From the NCBI GenBank assembly GCA_900769205.1, contig CAAGFS010000154.1, positions 1-5,183 on the forward strand: a DNA stretch of 5,183 nt, given 5' to 3'. This document shows, one piece after another, positions 1-4,267 of this stretch. The position numbers and the translations under genes were made by a program. Each line of letters begins with the position of its first letter. Within the stretch, counting starts at the first letter, position 1. The DNA is from Clostridia bacterium (GTDB taxonomy: Bacteria; Bacillota; Clostridia; Christensenellales; CAG-917). The notes beneath the pieces are model-generated. The model ran no database searches, was not told the origin of the DNA, and saw only the letters and a program-made list of their open reading frames with translations.

Positions 1-615
1 GCAAGGCAACTTATTGCAGAAAGTTTTCCCCTTGCCGCTCCGTCCGCAAACCGCTCGAAGCATATATCTCCCACAACTGCGCAACACGTCTTCGAAGATC
101 TTGACGGTGAAGTGGAGCTTATTCTCGACGACGGACCTTGCCGTGTGGGGATTGAGTCCACGGTGCTCGATATGACGAGCGACGTTCCGACAATACTTCG
201 TCCGGGCGCGGTCACCGCGGATATGTTGCTTGACGTCGTAGGCGAAGTGTGCCACAACGGCAAAGTCATCAAAATCGCAAAAGCTCCCGGAATGAAATAC
301 ACGCATTACGCGCCGATTGTGGAAACCGTCACCGCAGTTGACGTGGACCACGCCGTGCGCGAGTATGACAGACAACTATCTCTCGGCAAAAAGCCGTGCA
401 TCGTTGCGAGAGATATATACCGCGACAAAACGCAGGAGCGCGAGCTGATTTCTCTTGGAGTGACGGTTGAAGATTATACGCGCAACATATATTCCGCATT
501 GCACGTTGCGGAAAAAGCGTACGATTTCATCATCGTCGAGCAACTTCACGGCGACGGGCTCGAAGCGTCGGTTATGAACAGAGTATCAAAAGCGGCAGGC
601 GGAAAAGAGGTATGA
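1..615 (+). CDS. sua5: Threonylcarbamoyl-AMP synthase Sua5 (YwlC/TsaC family), 5' end missing
   Basis: The reading frame is open from the first base, so the gene begins outside the window; 204 codons remain. Sua5 makes L-threonylcarbamoyl-adenylate from threonine, bicarbonate and ATP, the first step of the t6A37 modification of ANN-decoding tRNAs, in the cytoplasm. The visible part starts late in the YrdC/Sua5 catalytic domain: PLAAPSAN at window codons 10-17 is the conserved SAN motif, SPT follows at codons 23-25, then GIESTVLD and LRPGAVT. The linker motif APGMKYTHYAP (bases 283-315) and about 100 further residues ending in VMNRVSKAAGG mark the C-terminal Sua5 domain, so this is the long two-domain form (usually about 340-350 residues), not short TsaC. 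After SAN, the usual Ser-Gly reads Ser-Lys (codons 19-20). The stop overlaps the next start by 4 bases, implying translational coupling. Family assignment is very secure. Confidence 0.95.
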   Translation, partial: ARQLIAESFPLAAPSANRSKHISPTTAQHVFEDLDGEVELILDDGPCRVGIESTVLDMTSDVPTILRPGAVTADMLLDVVGEVCHNGKVIKIAKAPGMKYTHYAPIVETVTAVDVDHAVREYDRQLSLGKKPCIVARDIYRDKTQERELISLGVTVEDYTRNIYSALHVAEKAYDFIIVEQLHGDGLEASVMNRVSKAAGGKEV

Positions 616-1055
616 AAGTGCTTTTTGTGTGCACCGCAAACACTTGCAGGTCGCCTATGCTCGAATATATGTTTCGGGCGTACGCGTACGCGCGCGGAAG
701 AAAGGACGTGGAAGTGCAAAGCGCGGGAATGGTGCTTTGCGACGACGTGATAAATCCTATGTGCGCAAAGACGCTCGACAGACACGGCGTGCCCTACAAT
801 CCCGCAAGAGAATCCGCCTTTTGCGACAGAAAGACTTTTTCGGGCGCGAAACTCGTCTATACGATGACGGACGAGCAAAGGGACGTGCTTGCAAAGTTTT
901 ACGGCGCAAAGAAGAAAATCAAATCCCTGTCGCAAATCGTCGGTTGTGACGTCTGCGACCCGTACGGAATGGGCGAGCAAGCCTACGAAGACTTGTATCG
1001 CACCCTCAACGGCGCGTTGGGAGCAATATTCGAAGACGTTGAAAAAACGAAATGA
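612..1055 (+). CDS. ywlE: Low-molecular-weight phosphatase, probable protein-arginine phosphatase (YwlE type)
   Basis: This 147-residue cytoplasmic protein has the normal length of the low-molecular-weight phosphatase family. The P-loop CX5RS is at residues 7-14 (Cys7 nucleophile, Arg13, Ser14), right at the N-terminus as in the family. The general acid is probably Asp116 in DPYG (116-119), and YTMTDEQR at 83-90 matches the family's LTM region. Residue 11 is Thr; in Bacillus YwlE, Thr11 is the residue known to favour phosphoarginine over phosphotyrosine, so removal of McsB-type arginine phosphorylation is the likelier role. That is inference from the motif, and a tyrosine phosphatase remains possible. 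The ATG overlaps the sua5 stop (ATGA). A purine-rich GGAAAAGAGG stretch lies just before it, but the GAGG is too close to the ATG for a standard SD, so coupled translation is likely. sua5 next to ywlE is a recurring Firmicutes arrangement. Confidence 0.9.
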   Translation: MKVLFVCTANTCRSPMLEYMFRAYAYARGRKDVEVQSAGMVLCDDVINPMCAKTLDRHGVPYNPARESAFCDRKTFSGAKLVYTMTDEQRDVLAKFYGAKKKIKSLSQIVGCDVCDPYGMGEQAYEDLYRTLNGALGAIFEDVEKTK

Positions 1056-1060
1056 CAACA

Positions 1061-1094
1061 AAAAAAATCCGCAGACAAAAGGCGCGGATTTTTT
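1061..1094. terminator. Bidirectional intrinsic terminator between convergent genes
   Basis: ATCCGC (1067-1072) pairs with GCGGAT (1084-1089) around an 11-base loop. The stem is extended by an A-run on the left (1060-1067) and a T-run on the right (1089-1094). Read on the plus strand it follows the phosphatase stop by 5 bases and ends in six T. Read on the minus strand it ends in eight T, so it can also stop the ferritin-like gene, whose stop codon is about 80 bases away on the opposite strand. The pairing is seen directly; function in both directions is inferred. Confidence 0.85.
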
Positions 1095-1175
1095 CGTATC
1101 GGGAGTTTTATTGAGCGATTTTGCGTGGCAAAACCCTCGTTTTGCACAAAAATAGCGGCACGTTCTTTCTGCTTT

Positions 1176-1673
1176 TCAGACCTGCACGTCAAAGTATTGC
1201 GCAAGCAGTTCCTTGAAAACCTTGATATGCATTTCTTCGTCGAGTATTATGCGCGCAAGCAAGGTCTTGACGCTCTCGTCGCTTACGTTGAGTATCGTGC
1301 GCTCGTAGTTGGCGATTGCGCTCTTTTCCGCCTTGATGTTTTCCATAAGGTATTTCTTCGGGTCGAGCGTGTAGGAGGCAAAACTGCCGTTCCACCAGGT
1401 GCGCGCTCCCATAACCGGATAACCGCCGAGCGCGTATATGGTCTTTCCCAAAAGTTCGTGATGGTGCATTTCCACGATGGCGATTCCTTCCATCGCGGTT
1501 GCAATCTCGGGATACTTCGTCGTGACGTAGGACTGAAACGCGTACGTAAGTATTGCGGTCAATTCGCTTGCCGAGCCTGCATAGGAAGGCATAAGCAGTT
1601 TGCTTTCGGCAACGTTCTTTTCAACGTCGATTTCAGGATAGGGTAGGTCGCTTGCATATTTTGAAATATCCAT
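1176..1673 (-). CDS. Ferritin-like / rubrerythrin-type di-metal carboxylate protein
   Basis: This 165-residue protein looks like an all-helical four-helix bundle of the ferritin-like superfamily. Two metal-binding half-sites are visible: Glu37 (helix A, SELTAIL) with E68-x-x-H71 (helix B, VEMHHHELLG), and Glu116 (helix C, KAEKSAI) with E146-x-x-H149 (helix D, LDEEMHIKVF). This Glu / ExxH / Glu / ExxH order is the di-iron or di-manganese pattern of rubrerythrin-like proteins. No rubredoxin Cys4 domain follows, so it is not a classic rubrerythrin. It has no signal peptide or membrane segment and is predicted to be cytoplasmic. Proteins of this kind are often linked to peroxide or oxygen defence or iron handling in anaerobes; the specific reaction is not established here. 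The start MDISKYASDLPYPE was chosen because GGAG lies 7 bases upstream. A GTG 39 bases further out (1712) has a -10 box inside its reading frame. It is convergent with the phosphatase gene and divergent from secG. Confidence 0.85.
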   Translation of the reverse strand: MDISKYASDLPYPEIDVEKNVAESKLLMPSYAGSASELTAILTYAFQSYVTTKYPEIATAMEGIAIVEMHHHELLGKTIYALGGYPVMGARTWWNGSFASYTLDPKKYLMENIKAEKSAIANYERTILNVSDESVKTLLARIILDEEMHIKVFKELLAQYFDVQV

Positions 1674-1680
1674 ATTTTCG

Positions 1681-1684
1681 CTCC
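1681..1684 (-). promoter_or_regulatory. Shine-Dalgarno of the ferritin-like gene
   Basis: On the minus strand GGAG is followed by the 7-base spacer CGAAAAT and then ATG at 1673. This supports the ATG at 1673 over the in-frame GTG at 1712. Confidence 0.75.
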
Positions 1685-1698
1685 ATACGTTTTTTGAT

Positions 1699-1704
1699 AT
1701 TATA
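1699..1704 (-). promoter_or_regulatory. -10 box of the ferritin-like gene promoter
   Basis: A perfect TATAAT reads on the minus strand 25 bases before the ATG, predicting a transcription start near 1692 and a leader of roughly 20 bases that holds the GGAG. No acceptable -35 hexamer is found at 15-19 base spacing (the 17-base position reads TCACAC). A TTGTCG lies too far away, at 24 bases. The promoter may therefore be weak or need an activator. Confidence 0.5.
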
Positions 1705-1797
1705 TTCCGCACGTCTTGTTTGTGTGAGCGACAAGCGGCGTCAACGATTTGCGCTTTTGCGCGTCATTTGAAAAAATCGCGCCAAGTTGTCTCCCGT

Positions 1798-1828
1798 TTT
1801 GACTTTTTCGCACGAGCTTTGACCTTTT
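1798..1828. repeat. Direct repeat TTTGACYTTTT, two copies 20 bases apart
   Basis: TTTGACTTTTT (1798-1808) and TTTGACCTTTT (1818-1828) differ at one position and are offset by 20 bases, close to two helical turns. They sit about 40-70 bases upstream of the secG -35 box in the divergent region. They could be regulator half-sites, or -35-like TTGAC sequences without a good -10. Function is unknown. Confidence 0.4.
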
Positions 1829-1847
1829 ATATATGCAAAAAAACTAT

Positions 1848-1878
1848 ATATATTTGCAAAAGCGCTTGCAAAATATAT
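1848..1878. repeat. Imperfect palindrome spanning the secG -35 box
   Basis: ATATATTTGC (1848-1857) is matched by GCAAAATATAT (1868-1878), the reverse complement with one extra base. The centre holds the perfect 8-base palindrome AAGCGCTT (1860-1867). The right arm overlaps the -35 box TTGCAA. The position suits an operator, although AT-rich promoter DNA can form such symmetry by chance. Confidence 0.45.
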
Positions 1879-1894
1879 TGTCTTATGCTAAAAT
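1866..1894 (+). promoter_or_regulatory. secG promoter (sigma-A type, extended -10)
   Basis: The -35 is TTGCAA (1866-1871), followed by a 17-base spacer and the -10 TAAAAT (1889-1894), which is preceded by TG (1886-1887) at the extended -10 position. Transcription should start near 1900-1901, giving a leader of about 22 bases. AGCGC lies directly before the -35 TTG, as it also does at the smpB promoter. Confidence 0.8.
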
Positions 1895-1910
1895 CTCATA
1901 GTAAGTTTTT

Positions 1911-1917
1911 AGGAGGT
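1911..1917 (+). promoter_or_regulatory. Strong Shine-Dalgarno of secG
   Basis: AGGAGGT lies 5 bases before the ATG at 1923. It is the strongest ribosome binding site in the window and fixes the secG start. Confidence 0.85.
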
Positions 1918-1922
1918 AAAGT

Positions 1923-2231
1923 ATGCTTGATTCATTGAATTCAATTCTTCTTGCCGCAGAACAAGGCATTAAGCATGAAACTGCAATGAATGTTTTAATG
2001 GCATTCGTTATATTGATGGTTGTCGCAGCCGTTGCGATAATCGTCGTCATCATGATGCAAAAGGGCACAAACGACAACGCCGGCGTCATCACGGGCGCAA
2101 GCGATACTTTCTATGGAAAGAACAAGGCAACCAACAGAGAGAGCGTTCTCAAAAAAGTCACGTTCGCATTGTTTGCATTCATTCTTGTGTGTGCAGTCAT
2201 TTGTTTCGTGATGTGGAGATTTGTCGGTTGA
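1923..2231 (+). CDS. secG: Protein translocase subunit SecG
   Basis: SecG is the small auxiliary membrane subunit of the SecYEG channel and assists SecA-driven protein export. The 102-residue product has two hydrophobic segments, about residues 24-45 and 79-97, joined by a polar loop starting QKG (46-48). The loop continues GVITGASDTFYGKNKATNRE and then LKKVT, which matches the SecG pattern of a Gly/Ser-rich loop, an FxGK-like motif and a basic stretch before the second segment. The loop is less Gly-rich than many SecGs. About 23 residues precede the first membrane segment, whereas most SecGs begin almost directly in it; the start is nevertheless fixed by AGGAGGT. It has its own promoter and its own terminator, so it appears to be monocistronic. 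smpB follows 144 bases later, a known neighbourhood, though the RNase R gene often found between them is absent. Confidence 0.9.
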   Translation: MLDSLNSILLAAEQGIKHETAMNVLMAFVILMVVAAVAIIVVIMMQKGTNDNAGVITGASDTFYGKNKATNRESVLKKVTFALFAFILVCAVICFVMWRFVG

Positions 2232-2252
2232 CTTTTCAAAGAGAAAATATCT

Positions 2253-2285
2253 GCGACTCGTGAAAGCGAGTCGCTTTTGTTTTGT
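2253..2285 (+). terminator. Intrinsic terminator of secG
   Basis: GCGACTCG (2253-2260) pairs perfectly with CGAGTCGC (2267-2274). A T-G wobble closes a GAAA tetraloop, and the T-rich tract TTTTGTTTTG follows. It lies 21 bases after the secG stop and should separate secG from smpB transcription. Confidence 0.93.
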
Positions 2286-2317
2286 AAGGAGAGTTCATCT
2301 TTATACGACAAAAAAAT

Positions 2318-2340
2318 AGCGCTCTCAAAGACGTAGCGCT
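2318..2340. repeat. Two AGCGCT palindromes before the smpB -35
   Basis: AGCGCT occurs at 2318-2323 and 2335-2340, start-to-start distance 17 bases. Each copy is self-complementary, so the pair is both direct and inverted and could form a hairpin with an 11-base loop. The second copy shares its last T with the -35 box TTGAAT. No T-run follows, so it is not a terminator. Confidence 0.5.
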
Positions 2341-2368
2341 TGAATAATCTCAAACAATATTATATAAT
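2340..2368 (+). promoter_or_regulatory. smpB promoter (sigma-A type) abutting the start codon
   Basis: The -35 is TTGAAT (2340-2345), the spacer is 17 bases, and the -10 is a perfect TATAAT (2363-2368). The -10 ends 7 bases before the ATG at 2376, so initiation 6-8 bases downstream of the -10 would begin at A2374-A2376, at or right next to the start codon. The match to consensus is strong. Confidence 0.8.
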
Positions 2369-2375
2369 CGGTTAT

Positions 2376-2831
2376 ATGGAAAAACTTATCGCTCAAAACA
2401 AAAAAGCCTTTCACGACTATTTTGTGGAAGACACCTATGAAGCGGGCATCGTGCTTGTCGGTTGCGAAGTGAAGTCGATAAGACTCGGCGCGATAAACCT
2501 GCGCGACAGCTTCGTCATCATCAAAAACGGCGAAGCGTTTTTGCTCGGCGCGCATATTTCGCCCTACAAAATGGGCAGTTATAACAACGTCGATCCTCGC
2601 CGCACCCGCAAATTGTTGCTCAACAGAAGCGAGATAAACAAATTGCGCGGAAGGGTGGAGCAAAAAGGCTACACGCTCATTCCGCTCAAAGTCTATTTCA
2701 AAGACGCGCTCGTCAAAGTGCAGATAGGGCTTTGCAAGGGCAAGGAGTTGCACGACAAGCGTCAGGCGATAAAGGAGAAAGAAAACGACCGCAATCTGCG
2801 CCGTGTGATGAAAGAGTACAACACAAGATGA
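2376..2831 (+). CDS. smpB: SsrA (tmRNA)-binding protein SmpB
   Basis: SmpB binds the tRNA-like domain of tmRNA and delivers it to stalled ribosomes for trans-translation, which tags and releases the incomplete peptide. The 151-residue product covers the whole family length. It shows IAQNKKAFHDYF (5-16), the YEAG..L.G.EVKSIR core (21-36), DPRRTRKLLL (73-82) and GKELHDKR (122-129). It ends in a Lys/Arg-rich tail, the segment that enters the mRNA channel. The start MEKLIAQNKK was chosen because it aligns with known SmpB N-termini. A TTG 36 bases upstream is in frame but lies on the -35 box. There is no SD sequence before the ATG, and the promoter predicts a leaderless or nearly leaderless mRNA. 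The ssrA gene often lies next to smpB, but the 112 bases that follow are too short to hold it. No clear terminator separates it from metY, so read-through into metYA is possible. Confidence 0.95.
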   Translation: MEKLIAQNKKAFHDYFVEDTYEAGIVLVGCEVKSIRLGAINLRDSFVIIKNGEAFLLGAHISPYKMGSYNNVDPRRTRKLLLNRSEINKLRGRVEQKGYTLIPLKVYFKDALVKVQIGLCKGKELHDKRQAIKEKENDRNLRRVMKEYNTR

Positions 2832-2835
2832 CGAG

Positions 2836-2852
2836 CGTTCAAAAAACGAACG
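2836..2852 (+). other. Small hairpin just after smpB
   Basis: CGTTC (2836-2840) pairs with GAACG (2848-2852) around an A-rich 7-base loop, 4 bases after the smpB stop. There is no T-run behind it, so it is not a standard intrinsic terminator. It may only stabilise the smpB 3' end, or be chance. Confidence 0.35.
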
Positions 2853-2889
2853 GAAACGGCAAACTATAAAAGGGCGCAAACGATTGAGT

Positions 2890-2909
2890 CGCGTGACGAA
2901 ACGTCCGCG
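2890..2909 (+). other. Stable hairpin in the metY leader
   Basis: CGCG (2890-2893) and GACG (2895-2898) pair with CGTC (2902-2905) and CGCG (2906-2909). There is a single bulged T (2894) and an AAA loop, giving an 8-bp, G/C-rich stem. It lies 34 bases before the metY ATG, upstream of its SD. No T-run follows, and I do not recognise a SAM-riboswitch or T-box core around it. The pairing is direct observation; any regulatory role is inference. Confidence 0.5.
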
Positions 2910-2933
2910 CAGAAAACACCAAAGACAATTATC

Positions 2934-2937
2934 GGAG
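2934..2937 (+). promoter_or_regulatory. Shine-Dalgarno of metY
   Basis: GGAG followed by the 6-base spacer ACAAAT and ATG at 2944. This chooses the ATG over an in-frame TTG at 2884, which would add 20 basic, non-family residues. Confidence 0.75.
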
Positions 2938-2943
2938 ACAAAT

Positions 2944-4239
2944 ATGGACAAAAAAAGGATTGAAACAATATGCGTGCAGGGCGGTTATACCCCTGCAAAC
3001 GGCGAACCGAGGCAAATACCCATCATTCAAAGCACCACTTTCAAATACGACACGTCGGACGATATGGCAAAATTGTTCGATCTCGAAGCGAGCGGATATT
3101 TTTACACCAGACTTCAGAATCCCACCAACGATTACGTTGCCAAAAAGTTGACCGAGCTCGAAGGCGGGACGGCGGGTATGCTCACGTCAAGCGGGCAGGC
3201 TGCCAATTTCTATGCCGTTTTCAACGTTGCCAACGCAGGCGATCACGTCATTGCCACAAGCGCGATATACGGCGGAACGTACAATCTTTTCAACGTGACG
3301 ATGAGAAAGATGGGCATAGATTTCACCTTTATCCCGGCAGAAAGCACGGAAGAAGAACTTGACAAGGCTTTCAAGCCCAACACCAAAGCCGTATTTGCCG
3401 AAACCATCGCAAATCCCGCTCTCAAAATGTTCGATATAGAAACGTTTGCGAAAGTTGCGCACGCGCACGGTGTTCCGCTCATAGTGGACAACACGTTTGC
3501 AACTCCGATAAATTGTCGTCCGATAGAGTGGGGCGCGGACATCGTCACGCATTCCACCACAAAATATCTCGACGGACACGGCGCGGCGGTCGGCGGAGCG
3601 ATTATCGACGGCGGGAAGTTCGATTGGCTTGCGCACGCCGACAAGTTTGCGGGACTTTGCACTCCCGACGAGAGTTATCACGGCATAACTTACGCGACGA
3701 AGTTTGGCAAAGAAGGCGCGTTTATCACAAAATGCACCGCTCAACTCATGCGCGATTTCGGCTCCATCCAAAGCCCGCAAAACGCGTTTATTCTCAATCT
3801 CGGTCTTGAAAGCCTGCACGTCAGAGTTGCAAGACATTGCGAAAACGGACTTGCCGTTGCAAAATATCTTGCGTCCGATCCGCGCATTGCCTGGGTGAAG
3901 TATCCGGGGCTGGAAGGGGACGCCGACCACGAGCTTGCAAAGAAGTATTGCCCCAACGGCACTTGCGGAGTGGTGAGTTTCGGCGTGAAAGGCGGACGAG
4001 AAAAAGCGGAAGCGTTTATGAAAGCGCTCAGAATCGTCGCAATCGAAACGCACGTTGCGGACGCGCGCAGTTGCTGTCTGCATCCTGCAAGCTCGACTCA
4101 CCGTCAGCTGACGGACGAAGAGCTGTATCTTGCGGGCGTATCTCCCGACCTTGTGCGCCTTTCCTGCGGGCTTGAAAACTCGCTCGATCTTATCGAAGAC
4201 GTCAAACAGGCGCTTGATTGTGCCGATATAACGGTCTGA
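2944..4239 (+). CDS. metY: O-acetylhomoserine sulfhydrylase MetY (Cys/Met-metabolism PLP enzyme)
   Basis: The enzyme joins O-acetylhomoserine with sulfide to give homocysteine and acetate, in the cytoplasm, using pyridoxal phosphate. The 431 residues match the usual MetY length and exceed most cystathionine synthases and lyases (about 380-400). Motifs in order: IIQSTTF (27-33); YTRLQNPT (54-61), whose Tyr and Arg contact the cofactor phosphate of the neighbouring subunit in this family; EGG (73-75) and SSGQAA (82-87), the phosphate-binding turn; VDNTFATP (181-188), with Asp182 placed to contact the pyridine nitrogen; HSTTKYLDGHG (203-213), with Lys207 as the PLP Schiff-base lysine; HPASSTHRQL (380-389); and VRLSCGLEN (404-412), with Arg405 likely binding the substrate carboxylate. 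The long insertions around 130-150 and 240-280 are typical of the MetY branch. metA follows after 28 bases, which strongly supports the acetylhomoserine route. A methionine gamma-lyase activity is less likely but cannot be excluded from sequence alone. Confidence 0.92.
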   Translation: MDKKRIETICVQGGYTPANGEPRQIPIIQSTTFKYDTSDDMAKLFDLEASGYFYTRLQNPTNDYVAKKLTELEGGTAGMLTSSGQAANFYAVFNVANAGDHVIATSAIYGGTYNLFNVTMRKMGIDFTFIPAESTEEELDKAFKPNTKAVFAETIANPALKMFDIETFAKVAHAHGVPLIVDNTFATPINCRPIEWGADIVTHSTTKYLDGHGAAVGGAIIDGGKFDWLAHADKFAGLCTPDESYHGITYATKFGKEGAFITKCTAQLMRDFGSIQSPQNAFILNLGLESLHVRVARHCENGLAVAKYLASDPRIAWVKYPGLEGDADHELAKKYCPNGTCGVVSFGVKGGREKAEAFMKALRIVAIETHVADARSCCLHPASSTHRQLTDEELYLAGVSPDLVRLSCGLENSLDLIEDVKQALDCADITV

Positions 4240-4267
4240 ACGCCGTTTTCAACGTGTAGGTGATATT

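Noticed and set aside
1125..1147. Hairpin GCAAAAC / GTTTTGC as a separate terminator for the ferritin-like gene
   Set aside because: The stem is real (1128-1134 with 1139-1145), but no T-run follows on either strand. The bidirectional terminator at 1061-1094 is a better stop for that gene.
1720..1938. Plus-strand reading frame of 72 codons across the secG promoter region
   Set aside because: It has no SD, no recognisable family, runs through the promoter, palindrome and SD of secG, and its composition looks like intergenic DNA.
2286..2291. AAGGAG as an SD for a small gene between secG and smpB
   Set aside because: No ATG, GTG or TTG lies at usable distance downstream, and no short reading frame of interest follows.
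2277..2306. Promoter TTGTTT / TTATAC just after the secG terminator
   Set aside because: Both hexamers match the consensus poorly and overlap the terminator T-tract; the promoter at 2340-2368 is far better.
2832..2943. tmRNA gene (ssrA) directly after smpB
   Set aside because: The gap is 112 bases, far below a tmRNA of about 350 bases, and no tRNA-like end is visible.
2325..2951. Antisense reading frame (208 codons) opposite smpB
   Set aside because: Shadow of smpB; it also crosses the smpB promoter and metY leader and has no family resemblance.
3187..4101. Long antisense reading frame (304 codons) inside metY
   Set aside because: It is an antisense shadow of a well-conserved gene; the product is rich in Arg, Phe and Val with no family features and no SD.
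4230..4247. AACGG / CCGTT hairpin at the end of metY as a terminator or attenuator
   Set aside because: The stem is only 5 bp with an 8-base loop and a short T-run, so it is too weak; metY and metA look co-transcribed.
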